Program-made: the position numbers and the translations under genes
From: Natrinema sp046097095
Lineage (GTDB): Archaea > Halobacteriota > Halobacteria > Halobacteriales > Natrialbaceae
Length of the DNA stretch: 64,000 nt
NCBI RefSeq assembly: GCF_046097095.1
Contig: NZ_CP175698.1
Location: 1,736,001-1,800,000, forward strand
Direction: 5' to 3'
Shown: piece by piece, positions 33,099-41,077 of the stretch
How positions within the stretch are numbered: the stretch's first letter is position 1
How the letters are laid out: every line of letters begins with the position of its first letter
Notes under the pieces: model-generated
The model's database searches: none
The model's input: only the letters and a program-made list of their open reading frames with translations
Told to the model about the DNA's origin: nothing

Positions 33099-34691
33099 GT
33101 GCCACTCGAGGCCCCGGCTCGGATCGTCAGCGAACTCACAACCCGCGGATACAACGCAGAGCGCGAGGCGGTGACCCGTCTCGCCGCCGCTGAGGATCCG
33201 AGCGCGGCGCTCGAACGCGTCCTCGAGGATATCCCCGACGACGCGCTGGTCGTTCAGGCCGATCACGTGACGGCCGCACTCTCGACGGAGGGTGTCGCCG
33301 GACAGGGGCTCGCCGATGGGGGGGCTGTCGATGCGACTATCGCGGACGCGGATGCGACTTCTCCCCCGAACGCGACCTCCTCCGTTTCAACCGGAACTGA
33401 CCGCCCTCCGGCCGGTGAAGCGGCCGCTCACTCTCCAGTTGAAACGGAGGGGTCTTCCCGCATCGAACGGGCCGTCGATCCCGACCAGCGGTCGCTCGAG
33501 ATCGTCGGCGATATGACCGGTGAGAGCACGGGGACCGGCGAGTACAGCGACTTCGTCTCCGTCTTCCGCGACCGACTCGACAGGCTCGGAGGGAAACTCC
33601 GGGGACGGGTCAACCACCGGCCGGCCTCGGCGATCCAGAGCATGCCCGGCGGCAGCGAGGCCGCGATGGTCGGACTGGTCAACGACATTCGGTCGACCGC
33701 CAGCGGCCACTGGCTGATCGAACTCGAGGACGCGACCGGGACGTTCCCCTGGCTCGTGATGAAAGACCGGGAGTACGTCGACCGCGTCGACGAACTGCTT
33801 TGCGACGAGGTGTTGGCGATGGAGGGGACTCTGGCGGACGACTCGGGGATCGCCTTCGTCGATTCGATGTACTTCCCGGACGTGCCCCGGACCCACGAGC
33901 CGTCGACGGCCGATCGCCACGTGCAGGCGGCGCTGATCAGCGACGTCCACGTCGGTAGCCAAGAGTTCATGGAAGACGCCTGGAACGCCTTCGCCGACTG
34001 GCTCCACACTGAAGAGGCCCGCCACGTCGAGTATCTGTTGCTCGCGGGCGACATGGTCGAAGGCGTCGGCGTCTACCCGGATCAGGACGAGGAACTCGAC
34101 ATCGTCGACATCTACGAGCAGTACGAGGCGTTCAGCGAGCACTTAAAGAAGGTTCCCGGCGACATCGAGATCGTCATGATCCCCGGCAACCACGACGCGG
34201 TCCGCCTCGCGGAACCCCAACCCGGATTCGACGAGGACCTCCGGGAGATCATGTCCGCCCACGATCCACAGATCGTAAGCAATCCGTCGACGGTGACTCT
34301 CGAGGGCGTCTCCGTCCTGATGTACCACGGCGTCTCGTTAGACGAAGTGATCGCGGAACTCCCCGAAGAGAAGGCCAGCTACGACGATCCTCACAAAGCG
34401 ATGTACCACCTCCTCAAGAAGCGCCACGTCGCCCCGCAGTTCGGCGGCCACACGCGACTCGCGCCCGAGGAGCAGGACTACCTCATCATGGAGGAGGTGC
34501 CTGACATCTTCCACACTGGCCACGTCCACAAACTCGGCTTCGGCAAGTACCATGACGTCCTCGCGATCAACTCCGGCTGCTGGCAGGCCCAGACCGACTT
34601 CCAGAAGAGCGTCAACATCGACCCCGACGCCGGCTTCGCCCCGATCGTCGATCTGGACACGCTCGACGTGACGGTCCAGAAGTTCTCGTAA
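33099..34691 (+). CDS. polD1: DNA polymerase D small subunit (DP1, exonuclease)
   Basis: The 530-residue DP1 subunit of the archaeal replicative polymerase PolD, with Mre11-like 3'-5' proofreading activity. After an N-terminal helical domain (about 1-60) and a low-complexity linker (about 65-130), an OB-fold region (RPASAIQSMPGGSEAAMVGLVNDI...) leads into a calcineurin-like phosphatase core. Its metal motifs are LISDVHVGS, LLAGDMVEG, IPGNHDAVR, LMYHGVS and FHTGHVHKLG. The GTG at 33099 is chosen: it begins the family-like PLEAPARIVSELTTRGYNAE, and upstream codons overlap the opposite signal peptidase gene. Confidence 0.93.
   Translation: MPLEAPARIVSELTTRGYNAEREAVTRLAAAEDPSAALERVLEDIPDDALVVQADHVTAALSTEGVAGQGLADGGAVDATIADADATSPPNATSSVSTGTDRPPAGEAAAHSPVETEGSSRIERAVDPDQRSLEIVGDMTGESTGTGEYSDFVSVFRDRLDRLGGKLRGRVNHRPASAIQSMPGGSEAAMVGLVNDIRSTASGHWLIELEDATGTFPWLVMKDREYVDRVDELLCDEVLAMEGTLADDSGIAFVDSMYFPDVPRTHEPSTADRHVQAALISDVHVGSQEFMEDAWNAFADWLHTEEARHVEYLLLAGDMVEGVGVYPDQDEELDIVDIYEQYEAFSEHLKKVPGDIEIVMIPGNHDAVRLAEPQPGFDEDLREIMSAHDPQIVSNPSTVTLEGVSVLMYHGVSLDEVIAELPEEKASYDDPHKAMYHLLKKRHVAPQFGGHTRLAPEEQDYLIMEEVPDIFHTGHVHKLGFGKYHDVLAINSGCWQAQTDFQKSVNIDPDAGFAPIVDLDTLDVTVQKFS
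33376..33454. other. Inverted ORB-like pair inside polD1
   Basis: A reverse element at 33376-33394 (cctcctccgtttcaaccgg) and a forward element at 33433-33454 (ctccagttgaaacggagggg) face outward like the pair in oriC. The forward element matches the ORB at 28107-28134 at about 20 of 22 positions. They fall in codons of the low-complexity linker. Confidence 0.6.
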
Positions 34692-34851
34692 CGAAATTTT
34701 GCCCTTCGGTCGCGTCGAAGCCGCTCCCTCGGCAACATTTCGATCAAAAGCCTCCTCCCTCTCCGTTAGGACGGTCGTCGGCCTGCTCGCTCACCCTTCG
34801 GGCTTGCTCGCGGTACAATTCCTTGCCTCGAGGAGTTCCGCTCACGTTCTC

Positions 34852-35289
34852 CTACGGCTCGAGTTGAAACCGGACCGTCGGCGAGCCGTCGAACCGCGGG
34901 CCGCGGCCGCGCCGTTCGAAGCCGAGTTCCTCGGCGGCGCGGTGAACAGGATCGGCGTCCTGTGCGGCGAGCACTTCGACGGCCATCGACTCGCGCTCGG
35001 CGAACCGAACGGGTTCGGCCAGCAACCGTTCACAGGCCTCGCTCGTTCCGTCGAGTTGGGTGACGTGAACGGTGTCTTCGCGCGCGTCGAAGCTGATAAA
35101 TCCGAGCAGATCCTCCGGATCCGAGCCGTCGTACTGCGAGTCCGAGATGTCGGCGTTCGGATCGTGGTTTCCGTCCTCGGCGACGCGCACCGTCCGGTCG
35201 TGGACGAGATTTCGCATCACGTCGGTTGGGGAGTCCGCGATCGACGCGAGCGCGTCGGCGTCGGCCTCGAGTGCGTCCCGTACGTTCAT
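34852..35289 (-). CDS. GNAT-like acetyltransferase domain protein
   Basis: A 145-residue protein starting MNVRDALEADADALASIAD, a typical beta1-alpha1 start of GNAT enzymes. A LLGFISFDAREDTVHVTQLDGT strand region and a closing AAEELGFERRGRGPRF segment resemble the GNAT C-terminal fold. The acetyl-CoA loop (R/QxxGxG/A) is not evident, so it may be an atypical or degenerate member. The substrate is unknown. It is convergent with polD1 and divergent from the aspartate kinase gene. Confidence 0.65.
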   Translation of the reverse strand: MNVRDALEADADALASIADSPTDVMRNLVHDRTVRVAEDGNHDPNADISDSQYDGSDPEDLLGFISFDAREDTVHVTQLDGTSEACERLLAEPVRFAERESMAVEVLAAQDADPVHRAAEELGFERRGRGPRFDGSPTVRFQLEP

Positions 35290-35458
35290 CGACGTATGGT
35301 AATGCCGCGCACGACAATAAATCCCGGTCGCGACCGGGCACACGACCGCCAGCCGGCGAACCGACTGCGGAGGTACGTCCGACCGCTTCGAAACCCCGGA
35401 TGGGAAAACCGCCGACGATTGGACACAGTTATCTGCCCGCTCTGGTAACGGTTCGGGT

Positions 35459-35515
35459 ATGAGTCACAGCATCGCAGTGTGGACCCTCCACGAGGTGGCA
35501 GTATGCGCGTCGTAG
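35459..35515 (+). CDS. Possible 18-aa leader ORF overlapping aspartate kinase
   Basis: An ATG at 35459 opens an 18-codon frame (MSHSIAVWTLHEVAVCAS) that ends at TAG 35513-35515, 12 nt inside the aspartate kinase gene. A TATA-like cagttatct at 35426-35434 would place the transcript start at about this ATG, so a leaderless ribosome would translate this peptide first. The kinase has its own internal Shine-Dalgarno-like gaggtgg 6 nt before its ATG. This is a prediction from spacing alone. Confidence 0.3.
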   Translation: MSHSIAVWTLHEVAVCAS

Positions 35516-36681
35516 CCAAGTTCGGCGGCACGAGTCTCGGCAGCGGCGACCGGATCAATCGCGCCGCGGACTCGATCGCCGCGGCCGTCGAGGACGGCCA
35601 CGAGATTGCCGTCGTCGCCAGCGCGATGGGGTCGACCACGGACGAACTGCTCGACGAGATTACCTTCGAGACCGACGAGGCCGACCGCGCCCAGATCGTC
35701 AGCATGGGCGAGCGGACGTCGGTTCGGATGCTCAAGGCCGCGCTGTCGGCCCGCGGCATCGACGCGACCTTCTTAGAGCCGGGCAGCGAGGACTGGCCGG
35801 TCGTCACCGACGAGTACGGCGAGGTCAACGTCGAGGAGACCCAGCAACGGGCCGCGGACGTCGCCGCCGAGATGGACGAAACGGTGCCGGTCGTCACTGG
35901 CTTCCTCGCGGAGGGGCCGGACGGCTCGATCACGACGCTTGGCCGGGGTGGCAGCGACACCACGGCGGTCATGATGGGTAAATACATGGACGCCGACGAG
36001 GTCGTCATCGTGACCGACGTCGAGGGCGTCATGACCGGCGATCCCCACGTCGTCGAAGGGGCCCGCAACGTCGGCGAGATCTCCGTCGACGAACTTCGCA
36101 ACCTCTCGTTTCGCGGGGCCGAAGTTGTCGCCCCCTCCGCGCTGTCGTACAAAGATGGCACGCTCGACGTACGCGTCGTCCACTACCAACACGGTGACCT
36201 CCTCTCGGGCGGGACGAGTATCGAAGGCGAGTTCCGAAATCTCGTCGATCTCCGCGAGCGGCCCCTGGCCTGCCTGACCGTCGCCGGCCGCGCGATCCGC
36301 AACCAGCCCGGCATCTTCAACCACCTCTCGGAGGCACTGGCCGAGAGCGACGTCAACATCGACGCCGTCGCCAGCGGGATGGACACCGTCACGTTCTATA
36401 TCGACGAGGAGGAGGCCGAACGCGCCGAGAACATTCTCCACCGCGAGGTCATCGCTCGCGACGAACTCTCTTCTGTCACCGTCGACTCGCCGGTCGCCGT
36501 CGTCCGCGTGACCGGCGGCGAACTCCCCAATCAGCCGGGGATTATCAGCGAGATCGTCAATCCGCTCGCCGAGGCCCGCATCCAACTCAACGACATCATC
36601 ACGAGCGCGACGAGCGTTGCCCTCTTCGTCGACTGGGACGACCGCGAGGAGACCCTCGAGCTCACCCAGGACCTGTTTTAG
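35503..36681 (+). CDS. Aspartate kinase
   Basis: A 392-residue aspartokinase, which phosphorylates aspartate as the first step towards lysine, threonine and methionine. KFGGTSLGS at 5-13 is the phosphate/lysine loop, and ATFLEPGSEDWPVVTDEYG and TLGRGGSDTTAVMMG belong to the amino-acid kinase fold. Two ACT domains after about residue 255 (TVAGRAIRNQPGIFNHLSEAL and VTGGELPNQPGIISEIVNPL) allow feedback by end-product amino acids. The ATG at 35503 follows a Shine-Dalgarno-like gaggtgg. A possible overlapping leader ORF starts at 35459. Confidence 0.95.
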   Translation: MRVVAKFGGTSLGSGDRINRAADSIAAAVEDGHEIAVVASAMGSTTDELLDEITFETDEADRAQIVSMGERTSVRMLKAALSARGIDATFLEPGSEDWPVVTDEYGEVNVEETQQRAADVAAEMDETVPVVTGFLAEGPDGSITTLGRGGSDTTAVMMGKYMDADEVVIVTDVEGVMTGDPHVVEGARNVGEISVDELRNLSFRGAEVVAPSALSYKDGTLDVRVVHYQHGDLLSGGTSIEGEFRNLVDLRERPLACLTVAGRAIRNQPGIFNHLSEALAESDVNIDAVASGMDTVTFYIDEEEAERAENILHREVIARDELSSVTVDSPVAVVRVTGGELPNQPGIISEIVNPLAEARIQLNDIITSATSVALFVDWDDREETLELTQDLF

Positions 36682-36837
36682 CTCCGCTCGAGTCGCTCGT
36701 TCGATCGCCGCCGTCGACTCTCGGCCTCGAATCGCGAACCGATATGGACTCGTGACTATCGTTGCAGTGACTGCAACACACTGTCAGCAGCCGGTAACGG
36801 CATCGTAACGAAGAGGGGAAACGGTGCCATCAGCGCT

Positions 36838-37248
36838 ATGAGCAGCGAACCGACAGTGACGGAGGTCTTCGAGGAGATCGAGCCCGACCCGGACGCGATT
36901 CTCGGGGCGTCCGATGCGGATTCCCCCGAAGCCGTCTTCGAAGGAGGCGGTGAGCACGATCAGACGCCCGCCGAGGTCGACGCAGACGACGTGACCGCCG
37001 CCGAGGTGTTCGCCGGCCTCAAGGCGACCTCGCTCGAGGTGGCCGCTGCCGACACGACGGACGAACCGGCGACCGCGACGGCCGCTCACCGCGAGTCAGC
37101 GTCTAGAACGTGTGCCGACGCCGCGGGTGACTGGACGCTTATCGGTCCCAGGCCGACGGAAACGAGGATCGAAAACGACGCGTTCGGCGGCGTCGACTTC
37201 GAACCGACCGGCAACGCGACGGGCGAGTTCATCTGGTTCGAAGCGTAG
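36838..37248 (+). CDS. Acidic haloarchaeal protein of unknown function
   Basis: A 136-residue strongly acidic protein. The first half (VTEVFEEIEPDPDAILGASDADSPEAVFE) repeats a helix-like V(F/L)xE/G pattern with DDVTAAEVFAGL further on. The C-terminal segment (DWTLIGPRPTETRIENDAFG...GEFIWFEA) looks folded. No cysteine pair, membrane helix or catalytic motif is evident. I do not recognise it beyond similar short acidic haloarchaeal proteins. Codon bias supports a real gene. Confidence 0.6.
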   Translation: MSSEPTVTEVFEEIEPDPDAILGASDADSPEAVFEGGGEHDQTPAEVDADDVTAAEVFAGLKATSLEVAAADTTDEPATATAAHRESASRTCADAAGDWTLIGPRPTETRIENDAFGGVDFEPTGNATGEFIWFEA

Positions 37249-37310
37249 TCGGTGTCAGTCCGTCGAGACGGCGTTTCTCCTCGAGCACGCAACCGAGCGC
37301 CGAGGTCGCG

Positions 37311-37679
37311 CTACAGGCTCGCGATGACGCTGCGGGCTCGGTCTCGAAGCGTCGGTTCCGGCTCCGGTTCGGACTGGGCGCGGAGCCGCTGTCGGGCGAG
37401 CGACCGAACACCGCGCGAGGCGGCATCGGAGGTCGCGATGTCGGCCGCCCATTCCGGTAGCTGGGACTCAAGATCGCGCCGTTTCTCGGCCTTGATTTTG
37501 CTGAACCGGCGCAGTACTAACCCAGCACCGAGGAACAGCCCGGCGTCGAGCAACTCGCGCCGAAACCGCTCTCGATCGTTTCGGACCGCGATCGCTTTCA
37601 CCAGCGAGAGCGCACCGATCGCCAGGTAGACCTTCGAACTCTTCGACGGATCGCCGCTGAGCATCCGTTGGAGCGCCAT
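37311..37679 (-). CDS. Small haloarchaeal protein of unknown function
   Basis: A 122-residue Arg/Lys-containing helical protein. A weakly hydrophobic helix (VYLAIGALSLVKAIAV) is followed by the amphipathic stretch RERFRRELLDAGLFLGAGLVLRRF and a charged tail. The ATG at 37679 (MALQRMLSGD) was preferred over earlier codons, which encode an Arg-rich extension. It might be membrane-associated. No family was recognised. Confidence 0.6.
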   Translation of the reverse strand: MALQRMLSGDPSKSSKVYLAIGALSLVKAIAVRNDRERFRRELLDAGLFLGAGLVLRRFSKIKAEKRRDLESQLPEWAADIATSDAASRGVRSLARQRLRAQSEPEPEPTLRDRARSVIASL

Positions 37680-37787
37680 GCGAGGGATGGCTACCACGTT
37701 CCGTCGGATAAAGTTGCGCCGGCAGGAGACGGCCCATTGAACGGTCCGGCCGCCGCGCGCTCGACTCGCGAGTCGCACCGTCGACGA

Positions 37788-38222
37788 TCAGGCGCGCTCT
37801 GTCGTCACCGCGACGCCGCGGTTTCGTCGCTCGTCGATCGGCTCGATCGAAAACCCCAGCCGCTCGTAGAATGGGCGCACGCCGTCGTCGAACCGGGCCG
37901 TGAGCCGTCCCTCGCGCTCGAGAGCCCGCTCGATCAGCGCGCGGCCGATCCCCCGGCCCCGGTGACGACGCCGGACGCCGATCGCGCCGACGTGCGCGCC
38001 GGAGCCGGTCGCTATGGGCTCGAGGACGGCCGTGCCGAGGATCCGCTCGCTGCCGTCGTCGCCGCTGCCGTCGTCACGACTCACTCCGCCCCGTCGATCG
38101 CCCGCGACGAGGACGTCACCGTCGGCAATTCGGCCCTCGACGTCGCCGGGCTCGAGCAACGCGGCGTCGAGGATCCGTCGGACCTCGAGGGTGTCGTCGG
38201 GGGTGGCGGTGCGGACGAACAT
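37788..38222 (-). CDS. GNAT family N-acetyltransferase
   Basis: A 144-residue GNAT enzyme. VRTATPDDTLEVRRILDAAL is the N-terminal fold, VGAIGVRRRHRGRGIGRALIERAL contains the acetyl-CoA pyrophosphate loop RHRGRGIG, and PFYERLGFSIEPID is the conserved C-terminal element. The acetyl acceptor is unknown. Its ATG is 3 nt after the stop of a 50-codon gene, so they share an operon. Confidence 0.88.
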   Translation of the reverse strand: MFVRTATPDDTLEVRRILDAALLEPGDVEGRIADGDVLVAGDRRGGVSRDDGSGDDGSERILGTAVLEPIATGSGAHVGAIGVRRRHRGRGIGRALIERALEREGRLTARFDDGVRPFYERLGFSIEPIDERRNRGVAVTTERA

Positions 38223-38225
38223 GGG

Positions 38226-38378
38226 TCAGGACCAGCGGTCGGCGCGGGCCGATAGGGCGTCGATGTCGGTCGTCTGCAGGGCCGTCGGCGCGACCGACGC
38301 GGTCAGCTCCGATAGCGCGAGCGGAGCCGGTTCCGGCTCGACGGTCGACGGGGACTCCTCGGTGGGGTTGCGACGCAT
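38226..38378 (-). CDS. 50-aa Ser/Pro/Ala-rich protein upstream of the acetyltransferase
   Basis: A 50-codon frame starting at 38378, rich in Ser, Pro, Thr, Ala and Glu with no hydrophobic helix, ending in DIDALSARADRWS. Its stop lies 3 nt before the GNAT start, and the codons are GC3-biased. The tight spacing suggests co-translation. No family was recognised; it could be disordered. Confidence 0.5.
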   Translation of the reverse strand: MRRNPTEESPSTVEPEPAPLALSELTASVAPTALQTTDIDALSARADRWS

Positions 38379-38453
38379 ACCTTCCCTTCTGCCCGATCCG
38401 GGAAAATTGCCAGGCTTTCACCGTCCCGCGTTCCCGGTCCCGTCCGTCGGTCG

Positions 38454-38735
38454 TCAGCTCGGCTCGTCGCTCGACGAGGCATCGCTGCCGCCTTTGATGA
38501 GCCGCAGGACCGTCACCTGCTCGCTCTCGACCGGTCGATCCTCCGGCACCGGCCGGCCGTCGACGAGGACGCTGACCTCGTGGGGGCTCAAGTCGATCTC
38601 GCGTAGTAGATCCGCGTAGGTCGGCTCTGTGCCGGCCGCGGAGCCGCTGGCGCTCTCCTCGGCCGCGGCGTCTGCCACCGCCTCGAGCTCGAGTTCGTAC
38701 GTGTCCTCGCCCTTGACGTCGACGGTGACGTGCAT
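38454..38735 (-). CDS. SAMP2-like ubiquitin-fold modifier with C-terminal extension
   Basis: A 93-residue beta-grasp protein. TYADLLREIDLSPHEVSVLVDGRPVP followed by VTVLRLIKGG (here split by the 7-residue EDRPVESEQ region) is the signature of haloarchaeal SAMP2, a ubiquitin-like modifier attached to lysines through its Gly-Gly after activation by UbaA, and also a sulfur carrier for tRNA thiolation. Known Haloferax SAMP2 is 66 residues and ends in Gly-Gly. Here Gly82-Gly83 is followed by a ten-residue Ser/Asp tail, and a 15-20-residue Ala/Glu/Ser insertion lies at about 19-37. The tail would have to be removed before conjugation. Confidence 0.85.
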   Translation of the reverse strand: MHVTVDVKGEDTYELELEAVADAAAEESASGSAAGTEPTYADLLREIDLSPHEVSVLVDGRPVPEDRPVESEQVTVLRLIKGGSDASSSDEPS

Positions 38736-38828
38736 ACCTCGGGTTACGGGAGGACGCTTTTGAGCGCGTCGCTCCGCGGGGCCGACACGCCCGTCGCGGT
38801 CGGTCCGCGATCGGTCCGCGGGTCCGCG

Positions 38829-39923
38829 TCAGTCGGTCGTCGGTTCGTCCGGACCGGGACCGACTCGTCGATCGCGCTCTCGCTCTCGCGCCCGCCGCCG
38901 GTGGCCGTACAGCCCGCGGGCGATCGCACCGAGTCCCAGCAGGAGGAAGACGACGTTGATTGCGCCGCCGACGAGAGGAAGCCTCGAGAGGGCGGCCCCG
39001 CCGATCAGCCCCACGACGAGCGCCAGCCAGCGATTTCCGAGCCCGATCGCCGAGAGGAGCCACGCCGCGACGGCGAACTGGCCGTAGACGGTGCTGATCC
39101 ACAGTAATAGGGCGAACGCGATCGCACCGAGGATCGACAGCGGAATGCCGATGACGGTGATTGCGAGCGCGATCAGCAGTATCGGAATCCCGACGAAGAC
39201 GCCGAGTCCGACCAGCCCGGAGCGCAGCGGCCCCGTCGCGACGTTGTCGGCGACGCCGGCGGAGAACCGCGGGAACAGCGCGAGCAGGGCGGCCCCGAGC
39301 AGCAGGTTCACCGCGAGGGCGTAGATCGCGAAGAGCCACGACGCGAACGGCTGGATCGCCGGCGCAACGTCGACGCCGAGCGAGGAATCCTCTTGAATGT
39401 CACCAGCGACCGCATCGGTGTTCCCCTCGAGGTCCCCGTCGTATCGCAGATCGCCGGCGATCGAGGCGGTATCGCCCAGTCGGATCGTGTCGGCCCCGAT
39501 CACTGCGTCGCCCTCGAGCGTCCCGTCGATGATCACGTTCCCCGCGCCGGCCGTGAACTCGCCGCCGACGGTGCCGGACTCGGTGACCGTCACGCTTCCA
39601 CCCGCGGTCTCGACGCCGCCGTCGACGGCTCCGGCGATGGTCACGCTCCCGCCGGCCGCCTCGAGGTCGCCGGTGACCTGGCCCGTGTCCGCGACCGTCA
39701 CGTCGCCCCCGACGGCGCTGACGTCGCCGGTGACGGTGCCGCGGACGACGACGGTTCCGCCGAACGCCTCGAGGTCGTCGACTGTCTCCCCCTCTTCGAC
39801 CACGACCGTGCCGCCAGCCTGTGCGCCGGACTGAGCGGCGGTCGTCATCGGAACGATACCGATGACCACGACTGCGACCAGCAGCGCGACGACGAGCCGT
39901 GATCGGTGGTTCTCCCCTTCCAT
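38829..39923 (-). CDS. Bactofilin/polymer-forming-like membrane protein
   Basis: A 364-residue protein. A signal-peptide-like helix (VVALLVAVVVIGIVPMTTAA) is followed by a right-handed beta-helix-like region of repeated short units (GTVVVRGTVTGDVSAVGGDV, DLEAAGGSVTIAGAVDG, and so on, about 40-185), as in polymer-forming DUF583/bactofilin-like domains. Four or five C-terminal membrane helices (about 200-335) precede a charged Arg/Glu tail. The beta-helix part is likely outside the cell. A scaffold or envelope role is plausible, but unproven. Confidence 0.8.
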   Translation of the reverse strand: MEGENHRSRLVVALLVAVVVIGIVPMTTAAQSGAQAGGTVVVEEGETVDDLEAFGGTVVVRGTVTGDVSAVGGDVTVADTGQVTGDLEAAGGSVTIAGAVDGGVETAGGSVTVTESGTVGGEFTAGAGNVIIDGTLEGDAVIGADTIRLGDTASIAGDLRYDGDLEGNTDAVAGDIQEDSSLGVDVAPAIQPFASWLFAIYALAVNLLLGAALLALFPRFSAGVADNVATGPLRSGLVGLGVFVGIPILLIALAITVIGIPLSILGAIAFALLLWISTVYGQFAVAAWLLSAIGLGNRWLALVVGLIGGAALSRLPLVGGAINVVFLLLGLGAIARGLYGHRRRARERERDRRVGPGPDEPTTD

Positions 39924-40055
39924 GAGTCGCCCTCCGACGAGCAAATAGAAAAACGTGTTACGCAGGTATCAGTATCCGTGCCGGTTTCCGTCGGCCGCGC
40001 GAGACGCGAGAGACACCTTCGGGCGATTTATCTTGCGCCCGCCCCTTCGACCGGT

Positions 40056-41057
40056 ATGAGCGAGGCCGACGCCGAGGCGGCGGAGCCGACTCCCGGGAAG
40101 ACGGAAGTTTGGATCGAGAAATACCGACCGGAGCGGCTCGACGAGATCAAGGGCCACGAGAACATCGTCCCGCGGCTTCAGAGTTACATTGCGCAAAACG
40201 ACCTTCCGCATCTCATGTTCGCGGGGCCGGCCGGGACCGGGAAAACCACCGCAGCGCAGGCAATCGCCCGTGAAGTCTACGGTGATGACTGGCGCGAGAA
40301 CTTCCTCGAGCTGAACGCTTCCGACCAGCGCGGAATCGATGTCGTCCGCGAACAGATCAAAGACTTCGCGAGCACCGACTGGAGCGGCCGAAAAGGGTAC
40401 AAACCGGCGATCATCTTTCTTGACGAGGCCGACGCGCTGACCTCCGACGCCCAGTCGGCGCTTCGCCGGACGATGGAACAGTTCTCCAACAACACGCGCT
40501 TTATCCTCTCGTGTAACTACTCGAGCCAGATCATCGACCCGATCCAGTCGCGGTGTGCGGTCTTCCGGTTTACCGAACTCACCGAGGAGGCAATCGAGGC
40601 CCAGGTCCGCGAAATCGCCGACACCGAGGACATTCAGGTCACCGACGACGGCGTCGACGCCCTGGTCTACGCGGCCGACGGCGACATGCGCAAAGCGATC
40701 AACGCCTTGCAGGCCGCGGCCGTGATGGGCGAGACCGTCGACGAGGAGACCGTCTTCGCGATCACCGCCACCGCCCGCCCCGAGGAGGTCGAAGCGATGG
40801 TCGACCACGCCATCGACGGCGACTTCACCGCCGCCCGCGCCGCCTTGGAGGACCTGCTGACCGACCGCGGGCTGGCCGGCGGCGACGTGATCGACCAACT
40901 GCATCGCTCCGCGTGGGAGTTCGACATTCCCGAACAGGCGACCGTGCGACTGCTCGAGCGACTCGGCGAAGTCGACTACCGGATCACCGAAGGCGCGAAC
41001 GAGCGCCTGCAACTCGAGGCGATGCTGGCGTCGCTGGCGCTCGAAGACGAGGTATAG
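40056..41057 (+). CDS. rfcS: Replication factor C small subunit
   Basis: A 333-residue clamp-loader AAA+ subunit, opening PCNA onto primed DNA. Walker A is GPAGTGKT at 57-64, Walker B is IIFLDEAD, and the arginine finger is in the SRC motif (DPIQSRCAVFRF). NTRFILSCNYSSQII contains sensor 1. No intein interrupts the gene, although rfcS of many haloarchaea carries one. The ATG at 40056 begins MSEADAEAAEPTPGKTEVWI; upstream codons overlap the divergent gene's promoter region. Confidence 0.95.
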   Translation: MSEADAEAAEPTPGKTEVWIEKYRPERLDEIKGHENIVPRLQSYIAQNDLPHLMFAGPAGTGKTTAAQAIAREVYGDDWRENFLELNASDQRGIDVVREQIKDFASTDWSGRKGYKPAIIFLDEADALTSDAQSALRRTMEQFSNNTRFILSCNYSSQIIDPIQSRCAVFRFTELTEEAIEAQVREIADTEDIQVTDDGVDALVYAADGDMRKAINALQAAAVMGETVDEETVFAITATARPEEVEAMVDHAIDGDFTAARAALEDLLTDRGLAGGDVIDQLHRSAWEFDIPEQATVRLLERLGEVDYRITEGANERLQLEAMLASLALEDEV

Positions 41058-41077
41058 CCGTCCGACAACGGTCTCTT

